64,000 nt of DNA from Pipra filicauda (taxonomy: Eukaryota > Chordata > Aves > Passeriformes > Pipridae), in assembly GCF_003945595.2 (NCBI RefSeq), contig NW_024104408.1, positions 124,001 through 188,000 on the forward strand, in the 5' to 3' direction. The notes beneath the pieces are model-generated. The model saw nothing but the letters and a program-made list of their open reading frames with translations. It had not been told where the DNA came from and ran no database searches. The position numbers and the translations under genes were made by a program. Numbering within the stretch: position 1 is the first letter of the stretch; every line of letters begins with the position of its first letter. This document shows, piece after piece, positions 50,016-62,770 of the stretch.

Positions 50016-52854
50016 TGCTCATTTAAAATATCAAGTGAACTCTTATAAAGTATCTGAGCTCCTACAGCTGTTTTTCATGCAATTGTTTGGTATTACCCAT
50101 GGAGACTATCACACACAAATCATATTCACATTTAGTAGCAGTTTTGTGCATTGAGCTAATGATACTTCTTGACCTCATCAGACTATGAAGCACCTTTTCA
50201 TCTCTGTGGTTTCAGTTGCCATGTTAAATTCCCTTTACTCTTTTAAGACAATCACACAATGAATAAACTGCAACAAACCAAGCAGCAAATAAAAAAAGAA
50301 ATGTGAAAAGAGAACATCTGTACCAAGGCTAATCAATAGCAGAACAAAGAGAGCAAAGAAAATAAGAAAATCAAGGGCTAGTTGCACAGCAGAGGTAAGG
50401 CCAGGAACGACATTACTGGGTCATCCTAAATATTGCTGAAGACTATATATTCCTAGTTCCTATTCCTTTCAGCTTGGGTGTATGTTTGTACATCTGGTCA
50501 GACCTATATTCCACTGAACTCTATTTTCTTCTCTGGGCAATGCTCTGTCTTACATCTGCTGTGCTGATAATTTATGTGTCCCTGATTAGCTCCCTCAGTG
50601 CTTTATCTCTGGAAGGATTAGAGGGTTTATCCTGTCCTCTTCATTTGTCTGCAGCACCTCTTTCCAGCCTCAGTCAGGCTCTTTGGACAGCATCCTCTGC
50701 TGCAGTACTAATGATGCCAATGCTGCTGTACTAAGACATGCACCTCTTAAACTCTTTTGGCAAAAGATAGTCTAATTTGAGAGAACCATTAGCTTCCTTT
50801 TCTTGTAGCTCTCACTCAATCTAGCAACAAAAATTGCAGTGGAAGGGAAGAAGGGGCTGAGACACAGGAGCCCAGGGAGCCCTGCTGCTCAGCTCAGTGT
50901 CCTGGCACTAACAGAAAAGCAGGAACCTGCAATACCAAGGCACGCCAAGAAAACAGCATCTCCTGATCGAGTAAAGCAAGTAGTTAAAAAAAAAAATTCC
51001 AAACTGCTCTGGCTAAGTAATATATGGATGCAGAGGTCTTCTGGATCATGCAGCTGGAAACCCAGGCAATTCTGATCTTTTTGTGTGATATTTATGAAAC
51101 AGTCTGTTCTAGCTGGTCCAACTCAGGATTAAAGGAACTCCAACTCCAAGCCCACATATGACATTCAATGCTTCAAAAACAATTTGAGGCTCTTCCTATC
51201 CCAGTTTTTGGACATCCTGTTCACCACAAAGCTTTTTCTGAGCTACTCCTCTGGCTGATATTCAAGATAGACTCTGATAAACCCATCCTGAAAACTGAGG
51301 AAAGGAGGGAATTCCACTGGAATTTCAATAAATTGTTTGTCCTACATGAAAAATTTTGAAATACAAAACAAATGTATCGAAAAGTCCAGGATTTCTGCCA
51401 GAGTCCACAAGGATTTCATAGGCCTTCCTTTTAAATTATCTCCTTAAATAGACCCTTAAGAAGCAACCAACATTGGAAATTTAGCTTTTGCTATACTTGG
51501 ATCTGCACCCCTTTCCAAAAACGCAGCCAAAGTTTTCCTGATGGAAGACCTAAGATGTTCCATCCAGAGGCCAGGGCAGAGAAGGGGGCTGAGCACAGCA
51601 TCCCCCCCTGCCCAACAGCAGGAGGGAAGGGGGACATGCATTTGCTGAGCCTGGGGAGCACTTGGGATGGAGGGCTGGAGCTGCAGGTACCTCCACAGTG
51701 TGAGTGGACACGTGTCATCACTCAAAGAGAGAAACACATTATTTTGACACGTCTCTCCTTCTTTCTCCAACAGGAGGAATGAAAATGTGTCTGGCTTCCA
51801 AGATCCTTTCCCGTTGATACCAGTCAGTTGAGTCTATCTCAGTATTTTTCCATTTCCTTCATACAAGTAAAAATGATGGTCTGTAACAAGATCTCTATCC
51901 CCTGTTTTGCCACAATGCCATATCCTGCTAGGAGGATACTCTTTTGACAATAAATTCCTATCAAAGTGCAATATGCTCTTAAGTGGCATAATCTTTTTCA
52001 GTTGGCAACATGTGAAATATATGTTCTGTCCAACTGCTGTATTGGAGCTCTTCTATCTAACTCTCCTTATACACTTTTGATCACTTTTTTCAGTCCAGTT
52101 AGATTATAGAAGGGAAAATTGCTCAGTGGCATAAATGATAAATACATAAAGGATATTTAGCTCTTACTTCCTGGCAAGTCCAAATGTGAATTTGCTGCAA
52201 AATAATGAACTTAAGTGACCCCTGCTGACTTCTCAAGGAATGACATTCCATAGGGAGTCCCATCTGTGAAACAAACGGTTCAGGTACAAAATTAAACCCT
52301 TTGTCTCAGCGCTTTGGACTTTTTCTTGGAAAAGAATCCTTCCTCAGAAAGTTACTGGGGATCTGAAATGGTACTGTAGTCTACAGTTTTGGCTCATCCA
52401 TCTAATCATGGGAAAAAAAGGATAAAAGGTCAGATTTGAACCCTTGCAGCAGCCAGATGCAGTTAATTTGTTTTTCGGGAGTACTACCAGTTAAGCATAG
52501 CTGGAATCTGAACATCTTATATCTGCCCACGTATCTGGCTGGTGCCTCCTGGCCTTCTGCATGATGTAAGGGGCTAATAAAACGTGGCAGCGCTTGATGT
52601 CATATAGTTTGTCTCTGCCTTGTTTAATCACTCTGAATGGAGTGATGCTCAAGCCCAACTTGCATGCAGTATCGGTCTGCGAGAGGACTGCTGAGAGCTA
52701 CTTCTCAGCAATCAGCTTGAACCCTTGGCAAGACATCTGTCAAGTACACTTTAGCATCCCCACAACCTCGAAGTAAGAGAAGTGGCCTTCTCAATTTAGA
52801 TGCAATATTAAAGGCAGTTGACAGAAATCTCACATCCCGCTGCCTTTTCTCTCT

Positions 52855-53010
52855 GGGTTGGCAATTCTGATCCCATTAAAGTCAGTGGGAGCCTTGTCAT
52901 TGACTTCAATAGACCAAACATTACAAACATAGTGTTCAAGATGGAATAAACACAACTGGATAACTCTCAAACTCATTGAAAACCTAAAATCCTATTAGGT
53001 TATCGAGGTA
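52855..53010. repeat. Ancient amniote repeat fragment of unassigned family
   Basis: CTGATCCCATTAAAGTCAGT, GGGAGCCTTGTCATTGACTT and CAATAGACC, then further on TATTAGGTTATCGAGGTATC and TAAATACTCAAGAG. Both blocks resemble an old repeat common in reptile and bird DNA ('cattgacttcaatgggag...ttaggtgcctaaatacctttgag'). It is related to the piece at 13605-13672. Family name uncertain. Confidence 0.45.
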
Positions 53011-53689
53011 TCTAAATACTCAAGAGACACTTGAAACTGCAGAGGCTCAGGCATTTCACACAAAACCCAGGATGTGTCCAAATGAGGTGGCAGCACTGCT
53101 ATTGTGCTCGTTAAACTCTTAAAACATGTGAGTTAAGCTTTCAGCACAAATCATGGTGTTAGGTCCAGTTGACCATAGCACAGACTTGATCAGAATATCT
53201 ACACTCCAAACAAAAGAACTGCGAGTTCAGATGAACTTTCTCAGACTTCCCATGATCTCATTTGCAGTGGAGTGGGCTACTGGTTGATATGACTTAATTG
53301 CAAGTGCAAATGTTTATCCAGTAGGAGAGCACACTTAAAAAAATAAACCAAAAGAAAACCAAACCAGAAAAAGTGATCATCCAGCTTCATTTTCTGGGTT
53401 GGTGTTTGCACAACCTGAGACATCACATGTGCTGAAAAGTACTGGAGAATGTGTCATACAATGTATTAACAAATCCCTTCACATAGGCATATGCTGCAAA
53501 CGCCATAAAAGCATCCAAGTATTCTTGTAAAGTGCAACAGCAGATAAGCTTCCCTTTTAATTTGTCTTAGACTAGGTGCTAGTGCAAGTTATGACCAAGA
53601 ATTTAGCACATCCATTCAAATTATACCTAAAGCACTAAATCCAGCACAGCAGTAATTTTCTAGTCTTTCATACTTCCCAACTTAATGAA

Positions 53690-53960
53690 AAGAGACGTTA
53701 ATGTCCCAACCATAGATTAATTAGATGGAATCATTAAGAATTATTTCCCAGGTATCTTTTTGCTAATACACATATTATCATTGAACACTACCAGCCCTGT
53801 TTGGAAGGTTAATGTTATTTTGGAAGAATATTTACAGTATCGGCGATAGAAAACCCAATACCTAAAAAAATATTTTCCACCTGCAGCTATCTGTCATCCA
53901 TCCCACACAAGCTTTTAAAGCTTTCCACTATCTGTCAAAACACAGGTTTTGATGCAATAA
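53690..53960. promoter_or_regulatory. Candidate non-coding element with 15-bp palindrome
   Basis: AT-rich unique DNA with homeodomain cores (AGATTAATTAGATGG near 53715) and a repeated CTATCTGTCA motif (53887 and 53938), whose core TGTCA fits MEIS/TGIF sites. Between the two copies lies the palindrome AAGCTTT-T-AAAGCTT (53909-53923). Regulatory role inferred from appearance. Confidence 0.25.
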
Positions 53961-56900
53961 AGACTGTAATTATTAAGCATTTACAAGAAATAATATTTTC
54001 CCTCTGGTACGCGTTATAACAGTTGTTAACATGCAAGTATGAATACTAATGCTCCAAGCCCACCTATACTCTCCACAAATGATAAGGATTTTTTTGAATA
54101 CTGATATAAAGGCAGGTATAATAAAGGAGCAAGATAAGACTGAATACAGGTTTTGAAAAGTAAACGTCAATCAGAATAAGGTTTTTAGAGGCATAAGAAG
54201 TTGATTTGAAGTAGAGTTTGGAAATAAAGCTGACAATTAGATCCAGGGATATAAACAGCACTTCTTTTGTGTTGAATTGGAAAAAAAAAATTTAAAAAAT
54301 GATCCTTTTGCAACCAAAATACAAGGCTACAAGACGTGTGAAGGAAACAATACCGAGGATGCCTCAAAACAGCTCTGCAGATGCCACGCTAGCAGATGGC
54401 TTAAGCCGGCTGAATTACTGTATAAACATTTAACTGGAAGTTTGATTTTGTAAGTGTGGAAATTATACAAAACAAAAAGAAAACGATTCCAAGAAGCACT
54501 TAAATTAGTAATTTGTAATTTTCTCTGCTAAGATGTGGCATAGCTCTGCTGCCTCGGGAGAGTCCTTCGAAGGGGGGAATTCTGGAATCTGTGGAAGAAA
54601 TCGCACACCGTAAAAGGGAACTCGTATGGACACACAAAACTGAGGCACTTAAAGGTAAATATATACCTTTCCACTGATGTTGCAGCTCAAATCCATTCCA
54701 ACTACAAGTTAATAAAAATCTACCCAGCCCTCCCCACTCTCCATTTCCTCCTTCGTGTCTAGATAACAAAGGCTGCGTCTCTGTTTATATCTCAGTAACT
54801 TCTACAGCAACCTCTTGTCGTGTTACTTGGGCTCAATTGTAATATGTGGGCAGGAAGGGCACAAGAGAAAAAGGCTCTTTGTGCATAGATATCTTCAACA
54901 AATACCAGTCAGAAGGCGGAAAGGCAAAAATATACAGGAAAAGGGAGAAGAATTAATGCAGAAATAATGTGGCTTCTTGCTACAGAGTATAGTCTGGATA
55001 AAATAGAGCATCACTGTTGAATTGATGGGTTTGGCCTGATTAATGCTTAGACATGTGTCTCAGATGAATGTTTTCTATCATTTTGCAAAGAAATAAGAGG
55101 CAAAACAGGAGGCTGATGACAGGCATGGGGTTTTATCCCGCTTTACTGAATGTGAAAGCAATCTGTCCTCAACATTTTCCAGAAGAGTGACAATTTTTTC
55201 TTCTGCCTTTACCAGTGAGTAGCCAGCCCCAAACAGTTCTAGCACTGAGTGCCACGACAGTGTCAAACCTGGCCCTCTGAACATGGTGTTTCTGCAACGC
55301 TGTTGGTGCTGTCTGCACAACATCCTCTTTAGATGCTCCACAGCAAAGACAACCACAACTGCTGCTTATGCTGCAGATATTCACACTTCACCACTCTGAA
55401 GGCCAGATAACTATTTTATATTCCTTGCTTCTGTAAAACCATAACCTGCTATTCCAGAACTGAGATGGCAATTACATCGGGTGCAGATAGTACTAATAAA
55501 AGAGTAAGTCAGCTTCTTCCTCAAAACCTCTGTTTTCCCAGCTGTCTGCATTCCAAATTCCCCATTTGGTTTAATGATCAAGAAGAGCTAATAACTTCTC
55601 CCTTTAAGCAGTTCCATCGTGCCAGGAACAAAATAAATTATCATCCCACTTACATCCTAAACCAGAACAGTTTCTCATAACTCTTTCATCCTGATCTTCA
55701 CTCTTTTTCTCTTCCCATGCATTCCCTTGCTTGTATCTCCTTTCCTTCCACTTCATCTGTTCCAAACCAACCACTTCTCTGCTTGGGATTCTCTGATACC
55801 GCAACAAGGAGAATCTGGAAATCAAACTGATTTTGGAATTACTGTGGTGGTTTAAATCCACCTCATCTTGCTGGGCAGGTTTTTTGAATCTTATGATCAA
55901 AGTGTTTTTCTCTGTTATACCTGGTGTTGACCTCAGAGACTGAGAAAGGTAAGAAATCCCCTTGTTGAGTGCAGGCCATGGGCAGCTCAGGTTTCTGATG
56001 CCACGGGTGATTTAACTAATTAACAGATCTGCTTTGTCAAGCTTCCCTCATCCCTTTCTTTTCTGTTCCCATTTTCTCTAGTCTTTCTAATGTTCCTCTC
56101 TCCCATGAACTCATCACGTAATTCCAGAAATGGATTCATGATTTGTATTTCTCCAGCTTTTGGTTATGAAATGCAGAAGTTGGAATCTGTTTTCAATGTT
56201 TTGGTAATTAAAAAAAAAACTATTTAAAAACTTATTTTAAAGAAAATAAACTCCAACACTTCAATTCAATAAACTAAAAATCTATGTTAAAATGCAAAGA
56301 AAACGACATTTGCTTGAACATTGTGACAGAGTGAAGAAGTTCCACAGTATTGTCCATGTCTAACTAATATTTGATGAGAAATATATTTGTTAACAGGATG
56401 GACTTCCAGTAATCAAATTATGATTGATCTAGAAACATACTACTAATAAAGCCCATTCTTGCATGTTCTTTATTTGCTTAATCAAATTACCTCTATATAA
56501 ACAAGTGATACACAGACCTAAAGAAAATTTTAACCTGTAAATTGCCTGTCTACATCGTTTCTCCTTGAGTGCTGAAATTGAAGGGCAGGATTTTGTCACG
56601 ACTCAGTTCATAAATCATAATATAAAAAGAATATTTAACTGGAAGTCCAGGGATTCTGCTACAAAGAGTTTAATTCGACAGACTAAAATTTTTTATTCTG
56701 AATGACTTTAAATACCTTCTGTAGGTACCTTTTGCCTGATGGTGTACTGGAGGAGTTAAAAAAATGGTAATGTGAAAAACTGAACTTAAATTCTCCTGAC
56801 CAGAGACATTAACAGGATGGACATTCACATGCACAAAAAGTACATTTAAGCCTTTCTTGTTTCTTGAGATTATCAAAAAGAGAAATTCATACGAACTTTG

Positions 56901-59639
56901 CATTTTGGAACAAGCACCTCCATGCAAATCTCCCTCTCCCTTTTAGGATAACAGAAGTTGGTACATTTCTTCCATCTTTGTAGGAGCTAAAATACATTAT
57001 TAAAACCTATAGTTCAGTTACAGTGTTGTAAATCACCGCTGCTATCCAGGTTCTAAATTTTAATTTCACTTCAATCAGAATCAATTATTCCTCTTGCCAT
57101 CCCTGGCCTCTCACTCAGCACTGGGGAAGGAACACCAGGCAGTGACGCTGCTGCCGTGGGCCCCCATAGGCTGCCCCCAGCACCTGCCATCAGCTCCTGC
57201 TGCAGGGAAATCATTCAGCTCCATGATCCCATGGCCTGGGCTTGGGGGCCAGCCTGGCTGGCTGAGCTGCCAGTCCCAACCGGGACACAGGGCCGGAGTG
57301 TGGGGTGCTCAGCCGAGCTGTGAACTCCTGCGACGTGCAGGTTCAGAGGTAGCACACATGGGAACAGACACGAGCGTAACCACAGCCTTATGTGCAGTGA
57401 CACCAGTGTCATTTACATGTCACGTACACTTAGAAATCTCTCTGGGCAATTGAGGGCGATGAAATCCTGCTGTACAAGGTGTATTGCGTGTGACAACCGA
57501 AATCACAAGCAACGTCGCCAAACCATGCTTCGGAAAGCTTCTGTAATTTTTAACTGATTGACAGATGTTTACAGAAAAGGCATGCTTTGTTCTTACAGCA
57601 TGAGCACACGGGGTAGAAAACAAAGCCCTCATATTTCCAAACAATCCAGGCCACAGTTTAACAAGTAAAATAGATGTTGGGTACAGGGCGCAGGCAATCC
57701 TGACTTGTGTTGGTTTGCCGCCCACGCTTAGCTGAGTCATCCCAGGGGCTCTGCGTGAGTAACTGCTAACCAACACGAGGACAGCAATGAATTCCTCCTC
57801 AGCTCAGAGCTGAAATTCAGCTTATTCTGAAAGCAACAACTACGACAGCGTGGGAGAAAACAGGATGCCCACTACTCTGCCTTTTGTATAGACTAAGAGA
57901 TAAAGGAGGAAACCAAAGCATGATGAAATGATGCATGTTTCTCATTAAGAAAAGTGACAATAGCAACATACTCTTAAAAACTCTATTAGAAACATGGTGG
58001 AGCCTTGACCCAGATAAAATTTAGCTTGTTCTGAACATGAAGACTCTTCTCAGCAGCAAGTTATGGAGAAGTATTCTCCTAACTACACCCTAGTTTTGTT
58101 GGGGTAAGGGCCTGGGTGTCATCCATCTGCTCAGTGTCAAGCTCTTGGGGCATCTTGATATCTAATGTACATTTATGCTTCCTGCTGCCACATAACCAGG
58201 AATAATCACCACCACCTAAGAAGGGTACATTTCTGTGGATAGATGATCTGGCTGAAATTGCTTTAGGGAGCCAAGTTTGATGACGCAGAACATGTTCCAA
58301 AGTCCTTTACTGGCTCCTTCCATGTCAGTTAGAGATGTTGGAACCTCTGCCCCACATTCTGCTGCTCATCATTCCCTGCCTTCCAGCAGGTACCACTCAC
58401 CCTGCACTACCTGCAGCCCAGGCTGCTCCCCTAACCACTCAGATGTTTCAGTTAAAGGCTGTCTTAGCAGAGACCTATTCTTTAGGCAGCTGAAGGTACC
58501 AGGCTTATTTTGCAAGAACAGTGTTAGGGCAATGGTGGTAGCAGTTCTGTCAGAGCGATCGTGACGCGCGGCTTGACGTGAGCCGGGGGCAATGAGCTCT
58601 TTGGCAGACACAACCCCCGTCAGACAACGATGCATGAACATAGCCCGAGAGCTTGCTCAGACATCTCTGCAGTATTAATGACAAAACCCAACAATCACCC
58701 TGGTGGGGCTGAGCACGCGTGAAAGCTCTAGCACGTTAAAACAACAGGGGCAAAATTCTCCTTCAAAAAAAAAAAGGAAAAATAAGGGAGCTCCAGTACA
58801 GGAGAAATACAGGAATAGTTAATTTAAAGCAAACTCCTGCATTTAAGAACTCCTGTAATAAGCTGATGCCTCATCCTCTGCACTCTCAATTTATCAATTG
58901 CTCGCACTAGCTACACTACAGAAATGACACACAGTGCTACGTAGAAGTGGAGGAACTTCCAAGAGGCAACAACGGTCTATTTTCTGCTGTTGTTGGCTTG
59001 GGCTGGCAGAGCACAGATAAAAGTTCAGACTGCTCAATAGCCCAGAACTCACTTAAAGAGTCAATTGAAGCCATGGCAGAAACATCATCACCTTCTGTGA
59101 ATCCTGGGCAAACTGCACCGGCATGGTTTGAAGTTGATTTCTCTTCCTTTCAAATAAAATAGCCTGTGAATTGATTAGAGGTAATAGAATTATTGGATGT
59201 TAGCAAGGAAGGGGATTTAAGGAAGATGTAATGACACCATCAAAGCTTTGTTGGGTTGCTTTTATTAGCCTGAATCAGCTTAGAGCAGTCCTGACACTAA
59301 GAGGTTAGAGGAAGTCTGTTAGAGGCTTGCCTATGGGATGAATGCATAACAAAATCCTCTCGTGAGGGAAAAAAAAGAAAAAAAGAAAAAAAGCCCCCAC
59401 AGACACGCACCAAAAAAGAACGACAAGTACAGTACTTTAACAGGGAAAATTTCCTCAGAAAGGAAGCAAGCAATGAGGCTAGGAGAGGAATAAATGGTGT
59501 AGAAATGACAATCGCTCTTCAGTCAGGGCCCATGACTGCACTCACTGCTGATAAGATCCAGCATGTGTCAGTTGTCAAGTGTCTCTTGTCACACTTCAAT
59601 GTGAACTTTACAGCGAAAGGGGGACAAGAGGCAGTGAAG

Positions 59640-60130
59640 GGGAAAATGGCACGGCTCAGAAGGACTTGTGCACTCAGTGTGAAGCCATTTCAATTTTATA
59701 TTCTAAAGGACTTTGTAGGTGATCCCATGAATGCAATTATTCTCACCTAATAAAAGCAACATATGCTAAGACAATTAAAAGATTTTATTATACATCTATT
59801 CATTGTATTTAGTTTTAGACAGCAGATAAACCTAATTTGAAACAAGATGTTTGCAAGGCAGGAAGCAGAAATAATCATGGTCTGTATCTATAAGAATGTT
59901 AGTGATTCATTATATTCTTTAAATGAAAAGGTGAATTAATAAAACCTTCCTCTACTAATGACAATTTCACCCAGCAAATGAACAACCTAATTACAAAGCT
60001 CTCATTAAAACAGCATAACTTTTGGCTTACAGTGTCCAGTTTGAGTGAGTGTACATTTAGGTGACTATATCACCCATCAGGAATGTCTGCTTGCAGGCAT
60101 ATTCCTAGTGTGACACAAACCTCACACACT
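59640..60130. promoter_or_regulatory. Candidate conserved non-coding element
   Basis: AT-rich unique DNA with many TAATT/AATTA cores, FOX-like AGATAAACC and octamer-like motifs, and no transposon sequence. Composition alone suggests an element. This is a weak call. Confidence 0.2.
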
Positions 60131-62559
60131 CGCCTCTCCACTAGGACATAAAGTTACCCCATCACAAATTAACTCCTCTGCTTTGGGTAGAGACATACCA
60201 TTGTTCTGGTGGTCAACAAGCTGTGTTTCTCTAGACTTGCATTGCTGAAAATAAAATTATCAGCTCTGGAAAACCAGCTGGTCTGGTCTGCAGTTTGCAA
60301 AATAAAGAAGAGTTTGCGCTGTCAGACCAAACGGGAGCTTAGAGCTACTTCAGAACAAAATCAATGTTAATTTTGGAGAGCAAAGGAAATACTTCTAGGT
60401 AGGGGATAAGCTCATGGGTGAAGTTTCCTAGCAGACCTGGAGCTGAAGCTCTGGTGCAGCCAGTCAATGTGGAAGTGAGAAAATCGTGGGTAATTATGGC
60501 AAGATTTGCATATGACCGCAGTGACTCCCCTCGTTGAGGCAAATGAAGGGCATAAAGGGGCTCTGCTGCTGAGAGCCTACCAGAATTAAGCAGAAATCCA
60601 TCACTTCATGCATAACTGATAATGTGTCACCTAAAAATCTGATATACACACAGCAAACAACAGTTGTGGAGGGGTTTAACCCAGATCAGTCCCACAGAGC
60701 CGGGAGTTCCAAAGGTAGACACCGTGTGTGAAAAGCATCATTCAGAAACGTTTTTTCCCTTGCCAAATGAGCAATGCCAGAAGACAGCCCCTGTATGATG
60801 CTCTACCTGGAACCACAGTCATGGCAGAAAGACAAACTGCAGAAAAAAAAAAAAACATGCTACGTTTACAGAAACAATTTTTGATGTTCCTGAAAATCTT
60901 AAACAAAGGAAAAACAAAGCCCAAGTGACCAGTTGCAGAGCATCTAGCAGCACCCAAAACTTCAGTGGGGGGTTATCAACCTCTCACAACTCTCTAAATT
61001 CATGTGAGAAATACCGTGAAAATCCATTATAAGTGAAAAGAAAAAAGAAAAGAAAAAAGCATAGGGAACCAGAGGTCAAAAAGATATTACATGTGCATTG
61101 CTTTGCTCTCCTATAATGCTCTGAGTCAGGTTCAAGTTTGGTGAAGACCATCACTACAGCACAGAAATGTTCTGTTTGTCCAGCTCTGATAGAGCAGAGC
61201 ACAACATTTTTTTTGGGATGGCAGAACAACGTCTGTTCTTTGTTACAGCTACTTTATTTTCCTTTGGGTGAGGACAGAAGAAGCAGCATCAGTATCAGTT
61301 ACATACAGCAGCTACCCCAGCTTGGGTGCTGACATTGATACTGGCTACTGCAACTTGTTATTGAAAGGAAAAATGGATTGAGATTAAAAATTCTTAAGTC
61401 CTTAAAATAATTCCTCCCCACTAATGGAGCCACAGTATGATTTATGGACATGGCATCACACAGGTGAACCCACCACAGGAATTTTCTCTGAGCTGGTTAA
61501 TGTTCACATATGGAGGTACTGGAAAACTCAGTGCTACAGGTTTTATATCATGCAAGTTGGTTCTTTCGAGTTGCCTTCAGCAAGAATGAAAGAAGATAAA
61601 ACACAGAGTCAGGAGAGCACCCTGACTTGGGGAGTATCAAATGAAAGTTTCATCTCAAGAAAAGTACCATAATGGCTGAGCACAGGTTTATACATACTAC
61701 TTGACTAATGATTTAGAACAGCGAAGCAAATGGAAAGTTTACCTAAACCTGACAATCATCAGCTATTTTCCCACCAGTACTTGAATATCTATGAGCGAAA
61801 ATATCACCAAAGATCTGGCTAACATGAACCATGACTCATTAATAATACAGATATTTATCAGCATCCTGTCATAGATACTCTTAAAAAAAATAACTGTGAA
61901 TCCTGTGTAGCATAGAACCTTGGCCTGGTTTCTGGTATTGAAGTTTATCCTATTTAAACTTTGGACTATGATACAACGCAGGAACTTGCTGTTTTACCTT
62001 CCTGTCCCACTGAGTAACTACAGGGGATCTTACTAAACAAAGGCCCCCTTTCTTTACTTCCAAGACCTTTAGTAAATACCAAAAAAGTCACATTTTCTTC
62101 AAAGGTTGTAAGCACTTCTCTTTGGAAGCATCTCATGTATACATGTTGAACTTCTAATTATTTTTTTTTTTGTTTTCTTGATGCTGGCAGATTTTTTTCT
62201 CTTTTATTAAAATCACAGTCATCTCCTCTCCTCCCTCGTGGGAAGAATTTCTTTATTAAAACCTGCATCATTATTCCCTGCTCCCCAGCAGCTCAGAGGC
62301 CACCATGTTTCCTTTAAAAATAAAAATGTGCACAAGTGCAAAAGCTTGATGCAGAGCATAATGTGGATCATACTTTAAAGAAAGCAAAAAACACTGTGCA
62401 AACTGACTTTACACTGTAAGTGTGAGTCTGGTACTAACATTCCACCTAGGCCTTTGTTTGAATATACAGATTTGGGAAGGAAATATATGGATCTCTCATT
62501 AGTTATATGACCAAAATCCCCCTTTTACTTGGCAGCTCTTTGGATATGTGCTGTGCAAA

Positions 62560-62770
62560 GATTTATTAAGAGATCATACTGCTAGTATGTAGATTTAGTC
62601 ATACAGTTGTTGTATACAGCATTTCATGCTGCAAGTATCTTAACTGCAATGTTTACCAGCCAGCCCATAAATAAATGAGCATCTTGGTGCATTATAGTAT
62701 GCATGGATTATAAAAGTATTTATTTCCAAATGCTGCATTTATTGCTAGAAAACATGGGAAGATGGCACAG
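62560..62770. promoter_or_regulatory. Candidate non-coding element
   Basis: Contains CCCATAAATAAATGAGC, GGTGCATTATAGTATGCATGG and TATTTATTTCCAAATGCTGC, a mixture of MEF2/FOX-like and POU-like cores without repeats. Weak, composition-based call. The rest of 62770-64000 shows nothing specific beyond A-rich runs near 62966-62991. Confidence 0.2.
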
